This document shows, piece by piece, positions 47,759 through 60,300 of a stretch of DNA of 64,000 nt (position 1 is its first letter; each line of letters begins with the position of its first letter). Source of the stretch: Haemonchus contortus (Eukaryota > Nematoda > Chromadorea > Rhabditida > Trichostrongylidae). Where the stretch lies: the NCBI GenBank assembly GCA_000469685.2, contig LS997565.1, positions 8,567,005 through 8,631,004 on the forward strand, read 5' to 3'. Under the pieces are notes generated by a model. It was not told where the DNA came from and searched no databases. It saw only the letters and a program-made list of their open reading frames with translations. The position numbers and the translations under genes were made by a program.

Positions 47759-49604
47759 ATCAAGATTCCTGAATTCGAATTCCTTCCCTTTTGGGAGCCC
47801 TACATAGACATGCTCTTCAGACTCGATACTACCTAGGCTTTTCCCATGCACCAGGAAGCTCTTTTTAGTGATTTCAGATTAATTTATCGGAATCTGAATA
47901 GGGATTGAAGTAAGTTCCTATTTTTGCTCAACGTGGGAAATGAAGTGGGAAGTGGGAATTTTCAGAGTAAGTGTTTTCCCAAGTGTTCTCGTATTACCAT
48001 CACCGGAGAATTCCCAAAAGGCTTATGGAATATCATAGGATAAAGAGTTTTTTGCTCCGTCGTTATCTCCAGAATGTAATACTGGTGGATCTAGGCGAAA
48101 CTGAGTAGAAAGAGAGTGGTCGAGTTACTGATTCGCTCTTTTTTTCGTCATTTTAAATATGCTTTGTGTTATATGCTTTTTACTTTATTACTATTTTACA
48201 TTTTGAAACAGATGCTTTTGAATAATTAAAAATGAATGTGGCTCATGTCCTACTCCTAATAAGGTAATATTTGGTAGTAGATATTACGTGAAGGGAACTA
48301 AGTCTGGGCTGTTTTAAGAGCTGTTCCTAATTTGATCAGTATTGGCTCTAATACAAAACACCGTGGTCACCCAGGATCGAATCCTGCCCCCGTCAAGTCC
48401 ATCCTCCAAACCCGCTCCCCCCAACCTTCCTCCCCAACCACCTCCTCCCTGCCTCTCGAACCTGTCAAAAAGGTGCTACCGCGCATTCAGGAAGGCGGAC
48501 ATACACTTCAGAAATTCTTCTAAACCTTCTGGTACACCCAGGGTTCCATCTATTTTCTATCTTGCGGGGGGGGGGGGGAAGTTCAGGTAATGGTTTTCCA
48601 GTGCAAAAGAGGAAAGGTGTACTGGATAAAAATCGTCTCCGGTCAGCTGTATCCGATTGCACCCGGGATGTACATACGCGACTGCCTGTAGAGCTTTCTG
48701 TGGGTATTTTGGTTTCGAATAGTGGAAGGCTGATGTTGTGATCCGTAGAGCGCCCCCACTTGAGCTCGCGGCCCATAAAAAGGGAGCTCATAGATATTTT
48801 TAGGAATATTTCATTTAAAAGTACTGGAATTGGGCCTTTTTTAACCGACTTATGCGGAGAATCTCATTGTCCGACAGTGATCATTTCGTCCTCTACATTT
48901 TCAAGTACAATGGCCTAAAAGGGCACCCGCAGAAGAATGCTCTTTGGCGGTTGTAATCCCGATGTAAAAGAGCGTCCTGCCATAAATATTGAGCCAACTA
49001 GCAATTTGAGGGGAATTCAGATAAAGAAGATGAGAGGATAAGGGGCTCAACCCTTTGGGATACGCCACAGAAAATCCTATTAGGAGAGTTTTCCCGGATA
49101 CATTTATTGGAGTGACCTCAGCTTTATCCCGGATTACGAGATGTCGTGGATTCCTCGGCGTCGAGGGTGTGTGAGGGTGAGAGAAATGAGAGAAATTCTG
49201 AATACTAGAGGGAAAGGGAACGTAAAATTTGTCATTATTTTTTTGCCGAAAATCAGTACTAAGTCAGCAAACATGAAAAATACTGGAATCCCAAATCCCT
49301 TCGGGAGTATCACAATGAAAAATATTTAAATAAACAAAAAGCAATCAATATAGATGGTAACAGATGAATAGTTCTTTATTAGGAATGACAGGCCTGGCTC
49401 CATATGGGATTGCAACGGGGGTCCATGACTCACGACTCTGCCCTTATTTGCCCATATGGGGCAGCGCCATGCGGCACTGCTATCACACATATTGTTAGAG
49501 AAAGAAATTTCAGCACCCATTTTGTTCATGAATCGAATCCTACGTGAAACTAAGTCAGACCCAAGGTTCCCGTCTTTCTGAGAAGTATTCCTTGAAATTT
49601 GTAA
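47759..49604. other. Non-coding stretch with a G homopolymer and a lone B-box
   Basis: A run of about twelve Gs lies near 48566. GGATCGAATCCTG at 48374-48386 is a perfect B box after GTGGTCACCCA, so a decayed tRNA-like head is possible. No gene supported. Confidence 0.35.
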
Positions 49605-49865
49605 AGGTGGTGTAGCGGCGTGGGCCCACCGTCACATGCGCATGGTCACAGGTTCAAATCCCGCATCGGTATCTGCCACGCAGACGGAGTCATTTCTCCC
49701 AATTGGTACCAGACTCGTCTGGGAGAATAAAATTATAGTATACTCATCGATCATCGCAATTATTGTATAGACCTACGCTTCTAAAGCGCCACTGCGATTC
49801 TGAATGGGAGTCGAGTGCGGGGCGCGCACTCAAACGGGATTGACCGACACTGACCAAAAGACATC
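49605..49865 (+). mobile_element. tRNA-derived SINE, copy 12
   Basis: Full-length. GGTGGTGTAGCGGCGTGG (A box) and CAGGTTCAAATCCCGC (near-perfect B box) lie about 35 bp apart. The body has TTGGTACCAGACTCGTCTGG, CGCCACTGCGATTCTGAATG, GTCGAGTGCGGGGCGCGC and AAACGGGATTGACC. This copy has the best-preserved pol III promoter in the window. Confidence 0.84.
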
Positions 49866-50033
49866 GTCGTTCCTGGAATCGTTCAGAATCGTGACTCGGG
49901 AAAGGTCAAGGCATTTACATGAACAATAGCTAGCTAGATCAATAAACAAGGCTAATTCGTATTAAAATGATGGCATGATCTGAAGGTGCTTGTCGGATCC
50001 CATATAGAGGATAAGCCGGCACCAAGTGTTCTC
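49866..50033. other. Spacer, nothing recognised
   Basis: Short spacer between SINE copy 12 and the tandem duplication. No feature seen. Confidence 0.3.
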
Positions 50034-50285
50034 TGCTTGATCCTCCTAGAAATTTGCAGTTCTGATGTCATGTCCTCGAGTACGGCTTTCTTGGAATCCT
50101 TAAATCCGACCCCTTCTTTCCAGTCTTCCCCTTCTCTTCCTTTGTCATCTGCTTGATCCTCTTAAGAATTTACAGCTCTGATGTCATGTTCTCGAGTACG
50201 GCACGTTTTTTTAGACTTCATTTCTTAGAAACCTCAAATCGGCCCTCCTTTTTTCCCCCTCCTCCTCCCTTTTTCCTCGAATCTG
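50034..50285. repeat. Tandem duplication of a 116-bp unit
   Basis: Unit 1 is 50034-50149 and unit 2 begins at 50150. They share TGCTTGATCCTC, TCTGATGTCATGT, TCTCGAGTACGGC and a pyrimidine-rich end. A weaker partial third unit may follow near 50376-50445. Divergence shows this is not recent. Confidence 0.7.
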
Positions 50286-51957
50286 GTGCTAATCAGTTCC
50301 TGAGTAGATTACTCACTGCGGACCCTCTTGGCTGAATGTTGATCGATCGGGCATCCCAGACACTTCGGGAAATTTCATCTCGTTCATCTGTTTTTTCCTA
50401 CTCGATGCAGATTCTCTGCGTTGATGTCGTCACAGCACTTATCCCTGAGTAGTTTAATGTGCTGATACATGTGGAAATTGATTCTGAATGACAAGAGATT
50501 TGCACTTGCCCAGTAGAGGAGCTAGCAGACGGCTAGAATTCTCTCGTGGTAAATGCCGTTATGAAGGGCATCATTAGTAATGGGATTATTTATCCGTCTA
50601 CATCTGCAACCCCCCCCCCTCTTTTTGGACAATGTCTGGAAGGGATTCGAATCGTCTCATGGCAGTAGGGTATGTAGAAGGTCACCAGTGCCTTAGAAGA
50701 AGGCGCTACCGCCGTTTGCTACCACTGTCTGGTTCGATCCCACTCTGAACAGCCGATGGAACCAAGTGATCCATCCTTGAAAACTGTTTATGTAGAGATG
50801 GGAACTTTGACAGGTCCTTTTTCGGGAGCTTTCCGACGATGTGTGAAGAAGATTATGTCAGTAATAGCGTCAAAGTTAAAGAGTCGTTGAAGGCCTACAG
50901 TATCCCATTTTTGGACGTGACTTGCCGGGTTTTCAGCGTGATTGCGGCCATCTCCTATTTTCGCTCGACCTTCCAATGTTGAATCTGAAGTTTGGTTCTG
51001 AATTCCTCCCAATTGATTTCTGAGGGCTTGTTGGCTAAGGTAGCTATAAACCACTCGGAGACTTTCGAATGGGGATAGGAAGGTTCCCGGTTATCACGGA
51101 CTGACAAACTATTTATGTACATACGTCCGGGTTAAAGTCCTAGCCAAGGTTGTAGGTCTTCTTCATCTCTTAACGCTCTCATAATGTTTCTTCTGTACTG
51201 TATCCCTCTCCTTGGGCACCATATAAAACCCTACTCAATATGTTTAGTTACAAAACCCGAATTCCAACGTTCGATTACCAGTTACCTACTTATAATTTAT
51301 TCTTTTGCTCTCGCAAAAGGAGCGCTCAGCAAACACCCCCTAGATAATTGCCAGTCGAGAGCAAAAAACTTATTAAAAACTCAAACGTTACCACATCACC
51401 CTCACGTGGTTCCGGGTCTCTTCAAGCAGCCGCTCATCCGCATCCTCGTGCAAACTGATCATATGAGGTTACTACGTACGTGTTTGTAATATATTTCATG
51501 TCATTTTATTGACAACATAAAAGGACAAGCATTTGATGTGCGATGGACCGCTTCCGTTTCGGGCCAATTGCTGAGTAATTACGTTCAGCCAATTGGTAGT
51601 GTCCCATGAGGCTAGACGGCAGGTTGAGACTGCTGATCAGCCTTTTTCCGTGTGATAGTTTCCTGGTTACACTATGAGGGAACCAAGGGACTTATTGGTG
51701 GCAAGTACAAGTATAGGCTCTGCCTATGTCCTTCACCGAGGGATTGCAGGCTCGAAAGGATGGGTGACCTTTAATTTTCCAAATTGAGACTAAACCGGAA
51801 TGGTCGAAGCAAAAAAATAGGGGCTCAAAGCAGTAAAGGAGCGGTAATGGGATAAAAAACTAGAAAGGAAACTGTGGAAACTAGGAAAAAAGTCTTAAAC
51901 GGACTGCAATCTGCAAGTTAATCGATAAAATCAATCAATTCCATAGCTATTTTTCAG
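50286..51957. other. Upstream region of the peptide receptor
   Basis: The missing first exon(s) of the receptor, encoding the extracellular N-terminus, should lie here or further upstream. I could not identify them. GGTTCGATCCC near 50732-50742 is a perfect B box without a convincing A box. A C-rich run lies near 50610-50620. Confidence 0.35.
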
Positions 51958-54900
51958 ATATGTATTCCCGGTGTCGCTGCCGCTGCTCTATCGGCCATTG
52001 TTTTTGCAAAAATGCGGCACACGTCGTTGGAGGTAGGATTTTTCAAATTTAAATTACAGAAACTTATCGGTTCTGAGATATTTCGACCGTGTTTTGGCCG
52101 TTTAGAGGTTTGCTAGTTATGCGAAAGTGAAGGAACCAGTAGATTCAAAGATTCGAAATTTTCAGTGATACCATTCATTCACGAATAATCAATCAGTCTA
52201 GGAGTATCTGGTGGAGGGGCTACCCTGTGGTACCCCTGCCTACACATTCCCTTAACTGGAAAAACTGTCATGGATCCCCTCTAGAGTCACGGTGACCTGA
52301 TTGCGAACGACCAAGATGGCAACTCCTGACCATTTTCCCCAGAAAAAACTGGTTCAATCCCGATGTTTTGATTAGTTGCCCGCTGCATTTTCTTTTTTTG
52401 AACTACCTTAATACGAGCATTTCTCACTACGATCATCTCAGGTACTCCTATGCGGATTGTCCTTGTTCGATGTACTGGTATTATCGTCAACGTTATTTAT
52501 CTATCCAGCAATGAATGCTTGCCAAAACGAACCTGATCCAGTGAGTTTCTTTCTGTTTTTATCGTGTAATAGACAACACGTAAACCAGAAAATCATATGA
52601 AAGTCTATGCTAAGCTCTGAGTAAAGATGAAACCTATAAGGATGTGAAAGTTGGATTTTGGTCCCGTAACCCACTTACGGAAAACTGTAATTTTGTTAGA
52701 AACTTGTGGTTTGATCATTCATGCCTTGTCGGAGGATGAAAATTTGAAAGTTTTTCGATCGAAGGTAGCTGGGATTTCATTATGTTGTCATAAACAAGCA
52801 TGGATTCATTCTGATTCACACTTTCCATAGAAAATCGCCTTGGGACGTCTTTTGGTGCTAGTTCGTCTAAATGCAGTACATTGATGTTCCTTTGGGGCAT
52901 TTCAAATGGTTGGTTAGAGGGGGTGTCTTGCCAGAAGACTCACTATCATTCACATGATCTGAGGATAGAATACAGGAATGATACTAAAGTGCCGTCTATT
53001 TGGGGTGGGTAATTGGTAGAAAACTCGTCTGGGCGAGTAAATCCACTGACCCGCACGTCGACTGTCCACTGCAGTTCATTGTATAGGCCACTTACTTACT
53101 CAAACGCGACTATAATAAGGGAAGTCGAACCTGGGAGGAATTAAAAAAACAGAATTGATCAAAGCACAAACTCTTCATCTTTGGAAGAGCCTCTTTGAGC
53201 CCTTTTCTAGGCTTCAGTCATTTAGTCATCTGTCCACTTCCTTAAGGGCAGCAGGCATCTGCTATTCTGAATCGTATTCCTTGAAAGCCCTTGTTGGACG
53301 AATGAGGAGATCAGCCGGTGTACGGGAGCGTTCCAGACTATTTTTCTACCATTTAACTGCTTCGGGAGGGTTCTAAGACATGGCTCGCCGAAACATGATT
53401 AAAATCTTGAATCTTCAGACGACGTATCCAATAATGGCAAAATTTCTGCTGTTTGTTTAGTCTGATGCTCTTGTCGAGTTGATAGTGCGAAAGGAGCATT
53501 TTTAAGCTTTTAGGGAGTAGGACACTCTATAGTGAAGTTAGATAATCTTCGGCTGAAGTGGCGTCTACCTTAATCACGAGTTCTTGGGATTTAATACGAG
53601 CCGAGAACTTTTTGATAGGAATTTCGTAAGTCTCCGAAAACATAGACGATTCATATTATATCAGCGTTATTACGTCGCCGTCATCATCCTTCCTTTCCGA
53701 TCTGCATATTTCCCTATTTCCGCAATCCAGCGGAAACCGGAAATCGGGACGTCATCAGTATTTCACTTTATAATCCCCAAAATAGCTTCAAACAATTTTT
53801 GTCACAACTTGAACGATTCGGTTGATTAGGGGCATTTTGGATGCTCCAAATTCTGCTACGGCCCACAGTCTAAGAAACCAACCGATGGGACAGACTTGTG
53901 TTGATTGTCTGTCAGCAGAAGCTCACTTCACTGGAGTGACAAGGTCTACTTCCGTAGAAGAAATGCTAAGTCAGGTGGTTTGCTTTGGAGGCAGTTCACA
54001 TGGATCTTTTTAGATGTTGGATGCCCAGATTAACCCGGGAATAGCCATAAACACTCCCATAGAAGCCATATATCCAATTTATAAAGCTAATAAGATGATC
54101 AGCTGTATTTGTTGGACATCTTTGAACTCGCAGAAGCCATGGCCTGAGTAATCCCCAATAAATGTCCCGGATGTCTAACTGTGTGGGAACGTCAGCAAAA
54201 GACGATTAGGGCCACCTTGAAGGAGGTCCTTAGGGAATAACCTATCAAATCTATCGTAAATCTTTCAGCTTGTTCAGTTAAACTAAGTAGATCTGGCTAC
54301 AGATTCGTACTAACCTCTAGAGATGTCTTTTCAGATTGAAAGTCGAGTTTGTCACTTTTTCTGGCGATCAACATTGGTAGCCTACCCACTGTCGCTGATC
54401 GCTCAAGCAGGTATGCAGCGATTTCTCGGTTCCAAGAAACTCCAAAGTTTTTTTTATCGTATTACCAACTACCCTTGGGATCTCCCACTCAGGGAGGTCT
54501 CTTTTACTTGTAATTACAGTACCAGTTGTCATTTAGGCTCGGTATGGACATGTGTAGTGATAGCGTTCGATCGCTTCATCGCCGTGTTCTTTCCGATCAA
54601 AAAACGGGTCTGGGCAACTCCACAAACCTCGACAACTGTTATCTGTGGAGTTGCAATCTTTAGGTGAGTACAGAAATTTATTGATTGAAAACACATGCCA
54701 AGTTCAAATCTAATTGATTTATCGACTGAAATTCACTAGCTTATAAACAGTTTTTCAGCTTGCTGTTCAAATTGCCTGCGTTCTTCGAGATTGTCCTCAA
54801 CGAATCCGGCCAGATCACTCCCTCATCACTACGGCTTGACCCCACTTATCAGCTGATTTATATGACTTATATGTATGTGATATTCATTCTGCTGATACCA

Positions 54901-56539
54901 TGGACGTCCATTATCGTCGTGAATGCCATCGTCATCCAAAAGGTATGACCAGAATCTTTTTCATCTCCTCCACCTCATGCACCGGCGACGCAGCCGCTCG
55001 CGCGACTATAACTAGCTGGGATACATTCTAGCGGTGTGAACCTCAAGGGGTTAATGTAGTGAAACTCAGCTCATTCACTGCAGGCGATTCGTTAGATTCC
55101 TTGCTACCAAGGAATCCTTTACGTCCTCAGGTTTGTGCGATCGGGTTTAGAAGGTGTTACGATAGATGTGGATCAGCTGAAAGTTGGTGCCCTACACAAG
55201 CGTAAGGAAGTAATTGGCTCTGTATCTTTGGCTCCCGCTACCCCTACCTTGGTCTCTACATGATTCCTTTGAGCTACTCGAGATTGATCATTTTTGAGGG
55301 TTCTGATAATAATTTTGGCCGTTTAATAATTTCATTAAAGGTTCGTGAAGCCTATCGAACCCACAAGCAACTGACGCAGAGCAATACTCGGACACGAAGG
55401 GATGTCGACGAGCGAAAGTGAGTTCGGAGCTGTTCATCAGAAATTTGCTTTTTGACTTTTTCTGGTCCATATTAATGATACATTCGGAAATTTAGTGAGA
55501 GCTGAATTAACCCGTTTTTTTTTCTTTTTGTGGCCACAGAAAATTGAAAAAAATTGCCTCAACTTTCAATGTAAAAAGACTAATCATTTTCAGAATGACG
55601 GTGATGACGATAGTAATGACCGGTATCTTCGTATTATGTAACATACCACCGGCAATCAATAATATCATTGAATCCTATGCACCACAGTATCGAGAAATGT
55701 ATCGCCATCGTATACCGCTTTCTACATTACTCGTTTGTGTAAACAGGTAATTCAATTTGTTGATTTCTCGTTTATACTCTCTTTAAAGTTGAAATCAGTC
55801 AATTCTTGGCAGTCCAGCCCAGGTATGGGTTTCCTATGTGACCCATAACCTAGATGGGTCTCTTAACAGCGATCCTGGTCAACGGGCAATCGCCGCATTG
55901 ATTATTTGCCATCAAATTGCTGAATTTCCATGAATTTTTATCCCGAAATTTCGTTTTCCCCATTTTCTGCCAAAAAACTCCATTTCAAACCTAATCTCCT
56001 CAGAATAAAATTCATTATAAAATCAGGATACTGGGACTGTTTTGAAGTCAAACTTGGACTTTTTCACTGGGTTGGTAGAAGTTTTCGTACATATGTACGG
56101 GCAACCCCACTAAGAATAAACAAGCAAATATAAAAATAAATACCTTACTTGTATCACCTGTAGTCCCTTTGATCACAGAAACGCCTCCACTCGACCCTTT
56201 TGCGAGCCAATGTAGCCCAGTGGATCGTACTCGCTCGAGGGATACGGGCAGAGCATTCCTTTCGTTCAGAGCTTTCAAACCAATAATTATTTCAGTGCCT
56301 CCAATATTCTCATCTACTGCTGGTTCAATCGACAATTTCGCCGGACAGTTTTCCGTATTTGTTCATCATCCACTTACAAACGTACGAGTTCTCAGTACAT
56401 GCCAGCCTCAAAAGTTGTAAGTAAATCCTACTTTCTCAAGCCAAAATGGCCATTTACAATCAGGAAACGATCCCACATGTTTTAGCATCGACCAAGTGAA
56501 TCCAGTACTGCTCGGCCTCACAAGCTCTCCGTCATTTGA
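51958..56539 (+). CDS. Rhodopsin-class neuropeptide receptor, FMRFamide-receptor-like, 5' exon missing
   Basis: Predicted plasma-membrane receptor coupling a neuropeptide signal to G proteins. Nine exons join in frame (1020 nt including TGA): 51958-52032, 52442-52540, 54335-54410, 54537-54663, 54759-54942, 55341-55417, 55540-55746, 56296-56416, 56486-56539. Helix 1 is ICIPGVAAAALSAIVF, helix 2 LLCGLSLFDVLVLSS with the conserved Asp, and helix 3 ends IAFDRFIAVFFP, a DRF variant of DRY. Helix 5 is YMYVIFILLIPW, helix 6 VMTGIFVLCNIPPAI and helix 7 NSASNILIY, in which NPxxY has lost its Pro. The cytoplasmic tail is Ser/Arg-rich. The third intracellular loop is basic (RTHKQLTQSNTRTRRD). A helix-3 Cys is present but no partner Cys is visible in the second extracellular loop. 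Intron 2 holds a SINE fragment and intron 7 repeat R2. The initiator Met exon was not located. Confidence 0.88.
53005..53185 (+). mobile_element. tRNA-derived SINE, copy 13 (5' truncated)
   Basis: In intron 2 of the peptide receptor, same orientation as the gene. The head is missing. The body begins at AATTGGTAGAAAACTCGTCT, continues through CATTGTATAGGCCACTTAC and GGGAAGTCGAACCTGGG, and ends with AATTGATCAAAGC and a CTCTTCATCTTT tail. Confidence 0.72.
56148..56280. repeat. Dispersed repeat R2, copy b
   Basis: Shorter copy of the repeat at 25305-25640, lying in intron 7 of the peptide receptor and ending only about 15 bp before the acceptor of exon 8 (56296). The pyrimidine tract and branch region of that intron are therefore built partly from repeat sequence or its immediate flank. 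Confidence 0.6.
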
Positions 56540-57329
56540 GGCCAACGAGCAGCGACAACCGCCAGAAATGCATTTCATTTAATGCTTTTATCGTTCTGAC
56601 TGTGTTTGCTTTCATACGGGTGATTGCTTTTAACAGGAAAATTGTTTTATTCTACTATTATTATTTGTTGTTAATGTCAAAAAACACTTAAAAATAGTAA
56701 ATATAAAAAAATCATGTCGTTTCATACGCAGGAGAAAGAGTTCGATGTTTGATGACTCTGTAAAACTCGTCCAAGTCGTTGAGACTAAGGGATTCGATCG
56801 AGTACCTTTTTATTTTTACCTTCAACGCATGCTACACAAAGAAGGGCGGAGTCATGCTCGAATTCCCGAACCGTAGGCAAGCACACGTGGAATCTTTGAT
56901 AGTTGTCTTGCGGCATCAAATTGCAATGACCGTAATCAAAAATTGAAACCGTGCCATTATCTCGTCCATAAATTTCCCCTCCCCTTCTTCCCTACAACTT
57001 TGAAATAAACGTAGCAACTGGTGGTGCCGCATGGTATAATACAAGTGTTTGAACCCTATTTCGGTCTCTGAACATTTTCGTCACCCCGGTATTCACCAGT
57101 AATAAAATATCGGCTTGAAGCCAGGGGTTTGATGATGGGCACTCAATGCTTGTTTAATGCCTTCAAAAAACTGGACAGCGATTGAATGCAGGGCGTAAAC
57201 TCTCGATTGAAGTCGAATACTTTATCACTTCAGAAAAGAAGTCACAAATAGAGAAGTCCACATATGTACAGAAATAATGGCACGATATGTTATCTGAAAG
57301 GACTCGAGTACGGTAGCGTCGGATCGACG
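56540..57329. other. Intergenic region between convergent genes
   Basis: About 790 bp separates the stop codon of the peptide receptor (+) from that of the ankyrin gene (-). AATAAA at 57004-57009 is a possible, rather distant, poly(A) signal for the receptor. TGGTGGTGCCGCATGG near 57019 followed by GTTTGAACCC resembles a decayed tRNA-like head. Nothing else recognised. Confidence 0.45.
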
Positions 57330-60300
57330 TCATCTACCAAGAAGTTCGATCTCATCGAGGACTTTGTCGATCTGCTCAACAGCTGATAGTCCCATTCCAG
57401 TCCAGGTTTCGTCGTCGAGCTCCTGAAAAAGCTCGTTTTATTATAGAACTACATAAAAGTGTTGCAACCCTAAAAGAATTTTTTTCTCTTACTTCCTGGT
57501 AACAAAGGTTTAAAAGGCCTTTGTATCGGCATAAAAGATCATTTCGGATTCTCCATCGAATGCTTTCGATTTCTGACCTGCAACCTGCTAGCGTACGTGT
57601 AGGATGAAATCACGGCGACCATTCTCTACAGGACCAGCTTTGTCTGCTTTCGTCTGCGCTCTCTCACCAAGTAACGCCTAATGCTACCTCATGCCCGTTT
57701 TGTATCTGATAAATGAGTCCGCACTCCCCTCCTCACCCAGAAAAGCTCCTGAGCGGTCCGAAAATTCTTTTAATTGAAAAAATGTTAAAAATGAAAATCA
57801 AAAATGTAATCTGTAGTCCGACCTGTTGGGTAGGGTAGTCTTTGCGATAGGCGTTACAGCCAGCTTTAACTAACAAATTACCCAGGAAGGAAGAACGGGT
57901 TAGTCTTGAGACGTCACACTCGGTGCACTCGCTATCTTCAAGCGACCCAAAGCCGCTCAAAACCTGCACTGAAGTGTTCCCGGTAGATTGCCGTTAGCAC
58001 GTCACGGCTTTCAATGAAGGGCTCTCTTCACCTCCCTCTATTCTCTCATTCTTCATGATTTGCTCCCCTCTCAACCATATATGAGGCCATAGAACAGCAA
58101 GGAAGCCTGTTATAACTGCTATAACTGCGGATCATTGCGACCACTTCTTGAACCCGACCACTTATTGGACCACGTTCGGGATAAGGGAACCTATTGGGAG
58201 CCGATGAAAGAAGTTTTCTCTGCAGAAAAAGACACCTAGGTTCTTGCAGATCTACTAACCATCGCATAAAAAATGGGAGCATTCACTGGTAGCTCAGTTC
58301 CCTTCCGGGTTGCGCCGTGCAAATCGTTTTTGCCAGGCTTACTTTCATTAAATCCGTGAAACTTCCTCCTGCTGCTAGATCTGTCGCCTCTTTCAAGGAG
58401 CTGCTCTCATTCTCGGTGCAGTTCTCAGCTTGGGAAATCCTTTTTGTTCCGTCTATCCTGAAAACAAATCATATTCGAATGAAAACTTAATTTTACCGAA
58501 ATCTGGTATGACTATAGCAAAGATTTTTTATTTCAACATTTTTACTTATTCACAATGGTAGACGGGGAAAGCTGACGAATTGGATTTCTCCCCGGGAGTA
58601 TTTGCGCTGACACTTGTTCTATCCATAAAACCACCTGGCAATTTCAACCAAAACCGGCAGGAAAGTAGACCCATTCAAATATTATAATGCATAACTGTGT
58701 CATTAGGTCAGAGTTGATAAGAAGTGCCTACAAAATGAAAAAAGTCAAACTGACGCAGTGTATGTGGATGTCTTCTCGACAGAAGAACATCTTGGAGTGG
58801 GCTGTGGCGATGAAGCTCGCCTAGGCATTGGCGAGAGCGGGATTGATTGGCATCGACTACTGACGGATGTGCCGAGTAGTTGAGAATCAATCGAACGAGC
58901 AGGTCTCGACGGCAGGGTCTTATTCTTGCCTGAACGACATTGAAGAATGACTGGAAGGAAAGTCGGAACTGCACAGCTACCTACCGGTATATTCACCGAT
59001 GAGAGTTGCTAAGTCTTGATTGCCTTTTCTGAGGGCAATGGCTTGGGGGCTGAAACCACAAGCGTTGATTGCTTCCACGTCCGCGTCTGAGTTGAGCTGA
59101 AAATGAGAATCAGGTTTTCAAACGGTTTTAAGGGGTGTTGACAACAAATATGGTGAAGGGACTATCATACCGTAGCGGGAAATCTCAAACTGCAACACCG
59201 TAACCCATGCATACTTCGACAAACCTACTATGAGGTGTACCTACACAACCTCTTCATATTTGTAAACAACAATATAAGACAAATAAAAGAGTTTGGAGGA
59301 AAAGTAACCCAAGAACTCTAACTCGCTCAAAAAATTTAGAATTTGGTAATAATCAAAAATTTCAAAGGTCGAGCTCCCACTTATGAGTTTTTGGACGGAA
59401 TAGCAGAGGGGAACTTGAGTGTCTAGGAAAATGACATTACCAGGAATAAAACTGCTCCCGTGTGTTCGTTTATAGTTGCCAGATGAAGAGGTGTATTCCC
59501 ACGACTGTCTTTCAGAGCCAAAATGATCCTCCTTTTCTTACGAGACCATGGTTCCAGCAGAATACGCAGCACGGGTACACTTCCACAGTCTAAATTAGGT
59601 TTTAATAATAAAAAATTCGATAAAAAAGAGGTAGTACTGTTGGCGTGCGCCATGCCACCAATATTTGTTGGAATTTTCGATTGAATCTGTGGAGGGCCTT
59701 TTCATTCGATGAATTGTAAGTCTTAGCTAAGTTTGGATTCAAACAAATTAGACCCACCCACATTTAAGTTTGCACCATTACAGCAAAGTATCATGCATTA
59801 GGGTGACTGTAGTGCACTGGCAAAAGGCGCACTATCACGCACGTGCTCTGGGGATCGAATTCTGGACCGGAACATGCCTGAACCAACCGAGCCTTATATC
59901 CATCTGGGGTAGGTTAGCTGGTATCAGACTCGCCTGGGAAGATAAAAGCATTGGCTTTTACATCGCCTACCCACTACACCAACTGCAGGCTATTGGATAA
60001 GTCATATAGGCATTCAAATAACACGAAGATTCTAAATAGACTCAAATACATGTGTTTCCTTGGGTCCTTGGGGTGGGGTGGGGGGAGTTCCCGACTACCT
60101 GGCGTTTAAAGGACACCACCCCTACTCAAGAAATGTTTGAAAAGGTTCTTACAAGCAGCACAATGCAGAGCATTGGAATTGTCCACAGTTGACAAAAGAG
60201 TCATGTGGGTCCCAGAGCGATTCAGAATCCACTGCACAATTTTTTCGTCACCACACAGAGACGCAATGTGAAGAAGCGATTGACCTGAATAAAGTTCTTC

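Noticed and set aside
49605..49680. Possible true tRNA gene with good A and B boxes
   Set aside because: The segment is the head of SINE copy 12, continuous with the conserved SINE body, and does not form paired acceptor ends.
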